NCBI GenBank assembly: GCA_017435025.1 | Contig: JAFSFU010000185.1 | Coordinates: 1-21,708, forward strand | Length of the DNA: 21,708 nt | Reading direction: 5' to 3' | Origin: Lachnospiraceae bacterium | Lineage (GTDB): Bacteria; Bacillota_A; Clostridia; Lachnospirales; Lachnospiraceae | Position numbers and translations under genes: made by a program | Shown here: positions 14,595 through 20,582 of the stretch, piece after piece | Layout: each line of letters opens with the position of its first letter | How positions within the stretch are numbered: the first letter of the stretch is position 1 | The notes under the pieces: generated by a model | The model's database searches: none | Seen by the model: only the letters and a program-made list of their open reading frames with translations | What the model was told of the DNA's origin: nothing

Positions 14595-16112
14595 ATGGAA
14601 CCCTTGATTCGTATGGAAGGGATTACAAAAGAATTCCCAGGCGTAAAAGCATTGGATAATATCAGTTTTGATATTATGCCTGGAGAAGTCCACGTACTGA
14701 TCGGAGAGAACGGGGCTGGAAAATCTACTTTGATGAAGATTTTATCCGGTGTGTATTCTCCTACAAAAGGTAAAATTGTTTGCAATGGAAGAGAATATAG
14801 TAACTTATCCACAGCAGACTCATATAACGAAGGTATTGCCATTGTTTATCAGGAATTGTCAGTAATTGATGAGTTGTCCATTATGGAAAATTTGTTTGTT
14901 GGCAAGCTGCCGACAAAGAAATACGGTCCATTTTCTGTTGTGGATTATAAGCAGATGGAACAAAAAGCAACAGATGTTTTAAAGCGTGTTGGTTTGCGCC
15001 ATGACGCGAAAACGCTGGTGGGGGAACTTGCAATGCCGGATAAACAGCTCTGCGAGATTGCTAAAGCTTTAGTATCTGGTGCAAAAGTAATTGTTCTGGA
15101 TGAACCGACTACTTCTCTTACAACTTCGGAAGTAGAAAATTTACATAACCTGATCCGAACATTAAAAGCAGATGGATGTGGTATCGTTTATATTTCCCAT
15201 AAAATGAGTGAACTTCATTGCATTGGAGACCGGATCACAGTCTTAAAGGACGGCACTTATGTCGGAACATATCCGATTCAGGATCTGTCCATTGATCAGC
15301 TGGTTACACTGATGGTTGGACGTGAGGTGAAAGGCACTTATCTGGCAGATTCCAATCTGAATGTATTGGAACAGCCAATTGTATTTGAAGTAAAAGATAT
15401 TTCTCGTAAAGATGGAAAATGTCGTAATGTTTCTTTCCAATTGCATAAAGGTGAAATTTTAGGATTTGCAGGACTGGTTGGTGCAGGACGTACCGAAACA
15501 ATGGAAGCTGTTTTTGGTGCTGCGCCTATGAGTTCCGGTGAGATTTATTTGAATGGGAAAGAATTGAAGATTTCCAGTCCGTACCGTGCGATAAAACAAG
15601 GTTTGGGTATGCTGACGGAAAATCGTCGTGAAACAGGTTTCGCAAAAAACTTTAGCTGTAAGCAGAATATTTCCCTGATTCCGTTTATTAAGACATCTAC
15701 GACAGGTGGTATTGGAGGTCTGTTGGATTTAAAGGCAGAACAGCGTTGGGCGAATGAACAGACGGCTGCGTTGAACGTGAAATGTACAAGTCCGGATCAG
15801 CCGACGGTTACTTTATCTGGTGGCAATCAGCAAAAGGTAATTCTGGGTAAATGGCTGGCTGCTGATTCAGAAGTTTTGATCTTCGATGAGCCGACAAAAG
15901 GTATTGATGTTGGAAGTAAGAGTGAGATTTATATTCTGATGCGGAAACTGGCAAATGAAGGTAAAGGAATTTTGATGATTTCATCTGAACAGACAGAACT
16001 GCTCAGTACTTGTGATCGCATTGCGGTATTCCGTGGAGGTGAACTTCAGGAAATCTTAATGAATTCTGAAGCTACAGAAGAAAAAATCGTAAAAATTTCT
16101 ACAAATGAATAA
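14595..16112 (+). CDS. Sugar ABC transporter ATP-binding protein (RbsA/AlsA type, two NBDs)
   Basis: 505 residues with two nucleotide-binding domains fused in tandem, the rule for CUT2 monosaccharide importers. NBD1 has Walker A GENGAGKST (37-45) and Walker B VIVLDEP with D169-E170; its signature is degenerate (LAMPDKQ instead of LSGGQ), as usual in this class. NBD2 has a modified Walker A GLVGAGRTE (293-301), a good signature LSGGNQQK (407-414) and IFDEPTKGIDVGSK. NBD2's missing Walker lysine is typical of RbsA/MglA, so it is not a defect. It energises import of the ketose together with the next two gene products. Spacing is 35 bp from the VOC gene and 15 bp to the permease gene. Confidence 0.95.
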   Translation: MEPLIRMEGITKEFPGVKALDNISFDIMPGEVHVLIGENGAGKSTLMKILSGVYSPTKGKIVCNGREYSNLSTADSYNEGIAIVYQELSVIDELSIMENLFVGKLPTKKYGPFSVVDYKQMEQKATDVLKRVGLRHDAKTLVGELAMPDKQLCEIAKALVSGAKVIVLDEPTTSLTTSEVENLHNLIRTLKADGCGIVYISHKMSELHCIGDRITVLKDGTYVGTYPIQDLSIDQLVTLMVGREVKGTYLADSNLNVLEQPIVFEVKDISRKDGKCRNVSFQLHKGEILGFAGLVGAGRTETMEAVFGAAPMSSGEIYLNGKELKISSPYRAIKQGLGMLTENRRETGFAKNFSCKQNISLIPFIKTSTTGGIGGLLDLKAEQRWANEQTAALNVKCTSPDQPTVTLSGGNQQKVILGKWLAADSEVLIFDEPTKGIDVGSKSEIYILMRKLANEGKGILMISSEQTELLSTCDRIAVFRGGELQEILMNSEATEEKIVKISTNE

Positions 16113-16127
16113 AAGGAGAGGTGAAAA

Positions 16128-17096
16128 ATGGAGAAAAAAACAAATGGCAGAATGTCGTTTAATGTTCTTTGGAAAAAATACGGCACTATTGGTATTCTGC
16201 TTCTGTTAGTAGTTGTTTTGGCTATTGCTAAACCGAGTGCGATTTTTACGAAGACTGCTATTCCACAGATTTTAAAACAATCTTCCGTAAATATTTTGTT
16301 AGCTCTTGGTGAGTTCTTTGCCATCCTTCTTGGATATATTGACTTGAGCGTTTCTGCAGCCTGTGGTTTGAGCGGTATGGTGTCTGCTCTTTGTATGGCA
16401 AAATTGGGAATGCCATGGGTTGCAGCAGTTTTGCTGGGTATTTTATCAGGTACATTAATTGGTTTTTTAAATGGTCTGATGATTAACAAGACTGGATTGC
16501 ATCCATTTATTATTACTCTGGGCACACAGACTGTTTATTTCGGCTTGATGCTGGTGATCTCCGGATCTTCCAATGTTTTTGGATTTCCGCCGGAATTTTC
16601 CGGTTTTATGCAGAAGACCTTGTTTGGCTTCTTGCCGATTACTGCGATTTTTGCGTTGGTTACAGCGGTGATCCTCTGGTTTGTTACTACAAAAACAAAG
16701 GTTGGCAGAAACTTGTATGCTTTAGGTGGAAACAGAGAGGCTGCCTGGTATTCCGGTATTGATATTAAACGTCATCAGATGATTGCGTATATGATTTCCG
16801 GTACTTGTGCAGGTTTAGCCGGAATCGTGTTATTAGGACGTTTAAATGCGGCCGCCCCTACGGCCGGAACCGGTTATGAAACTTATGCCATTGCGGCAAC
16901 TATTATTGGTGGTACCAGTTTCTTTGGCGGTGTTGGTAAGATTGGCGGCGTTGTGATTGGTGGTCTGATCATTGGTCTGATCAATTATGGTATGACTGTT
17001 TTAATGATTGATTCTTCCATGCAGAAGATTGTTATGGGCGCGCTAATCATTATTGCAGTTACAATTGATCACATGGTATCTGATAACACAAAATAA
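16128..17096 (+). CDS. Sugar ABC transporter permease (RbsC/AlsC type)
   Basis: 322 residues with about eight to ten hydrophobic helices, a CUT2 permease. Recognisable blocks are GEFFAILLGYIDLSVSA, which is the conserved GIDLSVG-type motif near residue 60 (here YIDLSVSA), NGLMINKTGLHPFIITLGT, LGGNREAAWYSGID in the cytoplasmic loop that contacts the ATPase, and TIIGGTSFFGGVG near the end. It works as a homodimer with the double-NBD ATPase. It starts behind AAAGGAGAGGTG. Only one permease gene is present, as expected for homodimeric CUT2 systems. The substrate cannot be deduced from the permease alone; the neighbouring genes point to a rare ketose. Confidence 0.94.
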   Translation: MEKKTNGRMSFNVLWKKYGTIGILLLLVVVLAIAKPSAIFTKTAIPQILKQSSVNILLALGEFFAILLGYIDLSVSAACGLSGMVSALCMAKLGMPWVAAVLLGILSGTLIGFLNGLMINKTGLHPFIITLGTQTVYFGLMLVISGSSNVFGFPPEFSGFMQKTLFGFLPITAIFALVTAVILWFVTTKTKVGRNLYALGGNREAAWYSGIDIKRHQMIAYMISGTCAGLAGIVLLGRLNAAAPTAGTGYETYAIAATIIGGTSFFGGVGKIGGVVIGGLIIGLINYGMTVLMIDSSMQKIVMGALIIIAVTIDHMVSDNTK

Positions 17097-17110
17097 GCAT
17101 TATTTTCATG

Positions 17111-17137
17111 ATAATAGCCGTGTAAAGCGGTTGTTAT
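17111..17137 (+). promoter_or_regulatory. Hairpin between permease and substrate-binding protein genes
   Basis: ATAATAGCCG (17111-17120) pairs with CGGTTGTTAT (17128-17137) over 10 bp, including two G-U pairs, around a 7-nt loop. An A-rich stretch rather than T follows, so it is not a terminator. Such stems often set higher levels of the binding protein relative to the membrane parts by protecting the mRNA. The permease stop is 14 bp before it and the next ATG about 28 bp after. Confidence 0.5.
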
Positions 17138-17165
17138 AAATAAAAACAAAAAGGAGAAACAAAAA

Positions 17166-18239
17166 ATGAAAAAAATCATGTCCCTCATGCTTATTCTGAG
17201 CATGATTCTGTCCCTGACAGCTTGTAGCGGCTCTGCAGAAGAAACTGCTGCCGCAACAGAAACAGAAGCAGTAGAAACTGAGGCTGCAGAAACCGAGGCT
17301 GCAGAAACTGAGGCTGCAGAAACGGAAGCTGCTGCATCTGATGATGCAAAGTATGCTGTTATCTTAAAGACAACAACAACAACTTTCTGGAAGAATATGT
17401 ACGATGGTATTGCTGCATATATTGAGAGCGAAAAGCTGAATGCTGACTTATATACAGCAACAAATGACAGTGATGATGCCGGTCAGCTGGCAATTGTTGA
17501 AAACTGTATTAACTCTGGTGAATATGCTGGTATTGCTCTTGCACCGTGCAATAGTACAACTCTTGTTTCTGCTGTTAAACTTGCAAATGAAGCAGGAATT
17601 CCGGTTGTTAACATTGATGAGCGCTTTAACGTGGAAGAAATGAATGCACAGGGTGCTGCTTGTGTTGGCTTTGTGTCTTCTGATAACCAGTCTATTGGTA
17701 ATATGGGTGCAAGCTATGTTGCTTCTCTGATCGAGGAAGGCTCTCAGGTTGCTATTGTAGAAGGTATTGCCGGTAATACTTCTTCTGAGGAGCGTAAGGC
17801 TGGTGCTACAAAGGGCTTCGAGGAAGCAGGTATGGATATTATTGCATCTGTAGCATGTAACTGGGATATGCAGACAGCAATGGATACTGTTGCAACATGG
17901 TGCCTGCAGTACCCGGATCTGAAAGCAATTTACTGCTGTAACGATGGTATGGCAGCTGGTGCTCGTCAGGCGGTTGCAGCTTCCGGACTTGATATCAAAG
18001 TTTGTGGTACAGATGGTGATGCTGATGCGATCGAGGCAGTTGCTGGTCAGGCAGCAGATGGTGTTTCTATGACAGCTACTGTTGCTCAGGATCCGGCTGC
18101 TATTGGTGTTGCTTGTTTAAAACTTTTAGTTGAAGCAGTTGCTGATCCGGAAGCTTATCCGGCATCTGCAGAACCGGAGAAAACAGCTGTTGATGCGATT
18201 CTGGTTACTGTTGATAATGCAAAGGATTTTATTGAATAA
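17166..18239 (+). CDS. Sugar ABC transporter substrate-binding lipoprotein (AlsB/RbsB-like)
   Basis: 357 residues. A lipoprotein signal peptide of about 19 residues ends in LTAC, with the lipid-attachment cysteine at C20. A low-complexity linker of five ETEA(V/A) repeats (about residues 32-56) then leads to a type-1 periplasmic-binding fold. The mature part resembles, from memory, E. coli D-allose-binding protein AlsB: an opening YAVILKTTTTTFW, then APCNSTTLVSAV, VVNIDER, VAIVEGIAGN, AIYCCNDGMA, VCGTDG and MTATVAQDPAAIGV. It is expected to deliver an allose/allulose-type sugar to the permease. Nine further cysteines in the mature part are unusual for an exported protein. It is the last gene of the operon, with its own hairpin upstream and two terminators downstream. 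Confidence 0.92.
   Translation: MKKIMSLMLILSMILSLTACSGSAEETAAATETEAVETEAAETEAAETEAAETEAAASDDAKYAVILKTTTTTFWKNMYDGIAAYIESEKLNADLYTATNDSDDAGQLAIVENCINSGEYAGIALAPCNSTTLVSAVKLANEAGIPVVNIDERFNVEEMNAQGAACVGFVSSDNQSIGNMGASYVASLIEEGSQVAIVEGIAGNTSSEERKAGATKGFEEAGMDIIASVACNWDMQTAMDTVATWCLQYPDLKAIYCCNDGMAAGARQAVAASGLDIKVCGTDGDADAIEAVAGQAADGVSMTATVAQDPAAIGVACLKLLVEAVADPEAYPASAEPEKTAVDAILVTVDNAKDFIE
17259..17333 (+). repeat. Tandem 15-bp coding repeat in the lipoprotein linker
   Basis: Five 15-bp units (GAAACAGAAGCAGTA, then GAAACTGAGGCTGCA and close variants) at 17259-17333, each encoding ETEAV or ETEAA. The copies differ by a few silent changes, and two units are identical. It forms the flexible acidic spacer between the membrane anchor and the sugar-binding domain. 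Copy number may vary between strains by slippage. Confidence 0.85.
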
Positions 18240-18276
18240 TCTGTTTAAAGTGTTTTCATAATACCTTTCTTCCTTT

Positions 18277-18325
18277 CTGGCAGTTCGACACAAATTCAAT
18301 TGTGCTGAACTGCCAGTTGATTATT
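18277..18325 (+). terminator. First terminator after the sugar operon
   Basis: Arms CTGGCAGTTC...CACAA (18277-18293) and TTGTG...GAACTGCCAG (18300-18316) pair over some 15 bp with one G-U and one A-C mismatch. A short TTGATTATT tail follows. The T-run is weak, so part of the polymerase may pass, and a second terminator follows within 35 bp. Confidence 0.75.
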
Positions 18326-18349
18326 AAAGAAAATATAAATATTTTTTAG

Positions 18350-18384
18350 AAAAAGTAGGCAGATATGATGATGCCTGCTTTTTT
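18350..18384. terminator. Second, strong bidirectional terminator
   Basis: Arms AAAAAGTAGGCA (18350-18361) and TGCCTGCTTTTT (18372-18383) pair over 12 bp with one G-U, with a 10-nt loop. Six T follow the stem on the + strand (18379-18384), and the A-run with upstream TTTTTT (18342-18347) allows some function on the other strand. Confidence 0.88.
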
Positions 18385-18397
18385 GCTTTGAAAGCAA
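18383..18397 (+). promoter_or_regulatory. Palindrome next to a TATAAT box
   Basis: TTGCTTT-G-AAAGCAA is a perfect 7-bp-arm palindrome overlapping the end of the second terminator. TATAAT lies four bases further on (18401-18406). It could be an operator at a promoter, but no -35 is recognisable, so the reading is tentative. Confidence 0.3.
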
Positions 18398-18471
18398 TTG
18401 TATAATGATTTATGGAAACGATAAATGCAATATTTCTGATTTGTAAGAACGTCAGAAAGTTTAAGGAAAAA

Positions 18472-18501
18472 GTAACACATGTGTGCTTATTATATGATAA
18501 T
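18472..18501 (+). promoter_or_regulatory. Weak putative promoter of the lipoprotein gene
   Basis: GTAACA (18472-18477, 4 of 6), an 18-bp spacer and GATAAT (18496-18501). The palindrome ACACATGTGT (18475-18484) overlaps the -35 and could bind a regulator. The GTG start of the next gene is 70 bp downstream. Confidence 0.35.
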
Positions 18502-18571
18502 ATGATGCTAAGAACAAAAGAATTTTCCTAGGAAAAATGATTTTTGCAAAACATGCAGGAGGAGGTTATTT

Positions 18572-19492
18572 GTGAATAAGCGAAGAAGAACCCTTTTACT
18601 GACAGCATTATTTACAGGAATCATTCTTGCCGGCTGTACCCGGGCAGCAGAAAGTGAAATGGGAGAAAATATAGAAACAACTGGTGAGTCTGTGACGGAA
18701 GAAACGAAGATCGAAGAAACAGTGAAAACAGAAGAGAAGGACAGTACGAACCAGCAAAGTGAGCTCATTCCGGCAGCAGGAGAGATTATTGCAGTAAGTA
18801 CCATCCATGATGATACAATCCTTACCATTGAGGTTGACCCCGGAAAAGAGACCAATCTGGTTTTGCGGGATGAAACAAAAATGATCACATGGCCGGATGA
18901 AGAGATTGAAAAGGCATTCCGTGAAAATCCGCCGGTATTTACGAATATTATGGCACTCTGTAATCCGGAAGAAATTGAAATGATAGATGCGTTTGGACAA
19001 CCAATATCTGTGTATGAGGTGGAGACGCTATACATCGATGGAATGAAGATGGAAGACGATCAGCTTGTGATGGAAGACGGTACGGTCGTGGAAGCATGGC
19101 GAGGATATCGTTATACCATGTACCAGTTAGAGGACGGAACGGAGATCTTGCGGGAAGATTTGCCTGTTGGACCGGATGAGGTGGAGAATAATGGAACCAA
19201 TCTGGATGAACTGAATGACGATGCGAAGGCTTTGATTTTTGCCTATTATGAAGAACAGGGGGAACAGTATTCTGTTGAAGAGGAAGTGAAGGCGGCATAT
19301 CAGGCATACAAAGCCTATACTTCGGAAGCAGATTTCGAACGTTACAGAATTACACAGTATGTTTTACCAGAGTCTGTGAATGAAGAGAAGACTACGATTA
19401 CGACTCTTGTTAGAAAAAATACCGGTGCCTGTATGCAGGAACTGACCTGGGACACGGTTTTCGATTCTTCGACAGGAGAATTGATTGAATAA
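18572..19492 (+). CDS. Lipoprotein of unknown function
   Basis: 306 residues from a GTG start with an excellent GCAGGAGGAGG site. The N-terminus has three arginines, a hydrophobic stretch and a lipobox ILAGC, with the lipid cysteine at C22. A Glu/Thr/Lys-rich spacer follows to about residue 65. The folded part starts at GEIIAVSTIHDDTILTIEVDPG, which suggests a beta-rich domain. It includes acidic stretches such as MEDDQLVMEDGTVVEAW and WPDEEIEKAF. The C-terminal third is more helical and charged (EEEVKAAYQAYKAYTSEADFERY). I do not recognise the family. It is probably anchored to the outer face of the membrane. The next gene is 49 bp away on the same strand, so they may share a transcript. Confidence 0.8.
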   Translation: MNKRRRTLLLTALFTGIILAGCTRAAESEMGENIETTGESVTEETKIEETVKTEEKDSTNQQSELIPAAGEIIAVSTIHDDTILTIEVDPGKETNLVLRDETKMITWPDEEIEKAFRENPPVFTNIMALCNPEEIEMIDAFGQPISVYEVETLYIDGMKMEDDQLVMEDGTVVEAWRGYRYTMYQLEDGTEILREDLPVGPDEVENNGTNLDELNDDAKALIFAYYEEQGEQYSVEEEVKAAYQAYKAYTSEADFERYRITQYVLPESVNEEKTTITTLVRKNTGACMQELTWDTVFDSSTGELIE

Positions 19493-19541
19493 ATAACCCA
19501 GGTATTCCTGCAAATACTCATAGAAGGAATGTGTGGAATAT

Positions 19542-20246
19542 ATGAACAGAGAACTGATAACACAGGAGCAGATGCGTGCTCTGCAAAAAGAAATTCCGAT
19601 TCTTACAGCAGAGATTCGCGCTTTATACAAAGAATTGGATAAAAAGTTTCATTTATTTGGCGCCTCCATACCGATTACATTCGGATTTGAACAAGATTTA
19701 CTGGGTTCTTATACGAGAGAAGGTATCAATGAAGAAGAGCATTATCATTTTTCACTTTTGTTTGTAGGGCGTTCAGTTGCAAGACCGTTGGGAAAAGAAG
19801 AACGTCTGGATCTGTATAAACATGAATATGCCCATTACATGCAGCATTATATGGAGATTCCGAAGGAATATCAGTGGCAGCCGGGACTCCATGGAAGTGC
19901 ATGGAAATACTGCTGTTCTCTTATCGGCGCGGCGCCGACACCGTATTACAAGGCCGGAGAGGCGTTGATGAAGCATGATTATGATAAGGTTTTGAAAAAT
20001 CCGATCCATGATAAAACCGTTCCGATCCGCGATCAGTATCGCAGGGAAAAAGAGTATCAGAATCAAAAGAACCGGGTGGTACAGTATCAGGCTGGTGAGA
20101 CTGTGAAGCATCCAAAGTTTGGGGAAGGAGTCGTGGAGCACTTGGAACAGATGGAAGGTTCTGTGAGGCTTCATATTCGTTTTGGTGAAGAGGTCAAGGT
20201 GATTGACCAGAAGTGGCTGCTTCGGACGAAGTATAACAGAAAGTAA
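19542..20246 (+). CDS. SprT-like HExxH protein fused to a PcrA/UvrD-type Tudor domain
   Basis: 234 residues from the ATG at 19542; an in-frame GTG at 19533 is possible but only 4 nt from the AGAAGGA site, against 13 nt for the ATG. The N-terminal half carries HEYAH (94-98), a zinc-protease HExxH motif, and a third potential ligand H117 in GLHGSAWKYCCSLIG. That arrangement recalls SprT family members, where HG-x-x-W follows the HExxH helix. After a basic charged linker, residues 185-198 read GETVKHPKFGEGVV, followed by strands ending FGEEVKVIDQKWL. This matches the C-terminal Tudor-like domain of PcrA/UvrD helicases, which contacts RNA polymerase. There is no signal peptide or membrane segment. 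It is likely a cytosolic zinc metallopeptidase or peptidase-like protein working on nucleic-acid-bound or polymerase-bound targets; that role is inference. It is followed 13 bp later by a STAS gene. Confidence 0.75.
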   Translation: MNRELITQEQMRALQKEIPILTAEIRALYKELDKKFHLFGASIPITFGFEQDLLGSYTREGINEEEHYHFSLLFVGRSVARPLGKEERLDLYKHEYAHYMQHYMEIPKEYQWQPGLHGSAWKYCCSLIGAAPTPYYKAGEALMKHDYDKVLKNPIHDKTVPIRDQYRREKEYQNQKNRVVQYQAGETVKHPKFGEGVVEHLEQMEGSVRLHIRFGEEVKVIDQKWLLRTKYNRK

Positions 20247-20259
20247 AAGAGGTAGATGG

Positions 20260-20556
20260 ATGAAAATTGAAACAACCAGGAAAGGGAATGAATTGATCCT
20301 AAGTCTGGAAGGACGTCTGGATACAATGGCATCTCCGGAATTTGAAAAAGCAGTAAAGGAAAACCTGAACGGTGTGGAAAAGCTGGTATTGGATTTTACA
20401 GGGGTTGGCTATGTATCCTCTGCCGGTTTGCGAGTGATTCTGGGAACCCAGAAGATTATGAACAAACAGGGAAAAATGATTTTGAGAAATGTGAATGAAA
20501 CGGTACGTGATATTTTTGAAATCACAGGATTTATTGATTTTTTGACGATTGAATAA
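20260..20556 (+). CDS. STAS-domain anti-sigma factor antagonist
   Basis: 98 residues, the size of SpoIIAA/RsbV proteins. The core GRLDTMASPEFEKAV and DFTGVGYVSSAGLRVIL are the STAS hallmarks; the serine corresponding to SpoIIAA Ser58 is S54 in SSAGL. In the known scheme such proteins bind an anti-sigma kinase when unphosphorylated and free the sigma factor; a PP2C phosphatase reverses phosphorylation. The next gene encodes exactly such a phosphatase with a sensor, only 26 bp away. No anti-sigma kinase or sigma factor gene is seen in the window. The start is the ATG with AGAGGT six bases upstream; a longer in-frame start at 20203 lies inside the preceding gene and is rejected. Confidence 0.93.
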   Translation: MKIETTRKGNELILSLEGRLDTMASPEFEKAVKENLNGVEKLVLDFTGVGYVSSAGLRVILGTQKIMNKQGKMILRNVNETVRDIFEITGFIDFLTIE

Positions 20557-20582
20557 TCGGGCTGAGAAATAGGATGATACAT

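Larger units (their letters stand above)
18240..18571. other. Non-coding gap between the sugar operon and the lipoprotein gene
   Basis: A 332-bp stretch with no credible gene on either strand. It holds two terminators (18277-18325 and 18350-18384), a 15-bp palindrome at 18383-18397, a TATAAT at 18401-18406 without a clear -35, the palindrome ACACATGTGT at 18475-18484, and a weak promoter at 18472-18501. These are listed separately where supported. Confidence 0.7.

Noticed and set aside
15471..15501. A defective Walker A in the second ATPase domain of the sugar importer
   Set aside because: GLVGAGRTE lacking the lysine is the normal state in RbsA/MglA-type proteins, so it is not a sign of decay.
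17121..17137. A catabolite-repression (cre) site in the gap before the binding-protein gene
   Set aside because: The sequence TGTAAAGCGGTTGT has the CG one base out of register with the cre consensus and is better explained as the loop and right arm of the hairpin.
17259..17333. Short tandem repeats suggestive of a CRISPR or minisatellite
   Set aside because: The units are contiguous, 15 bp, in frame and encode a lipoprotein linker; there are no spacers.
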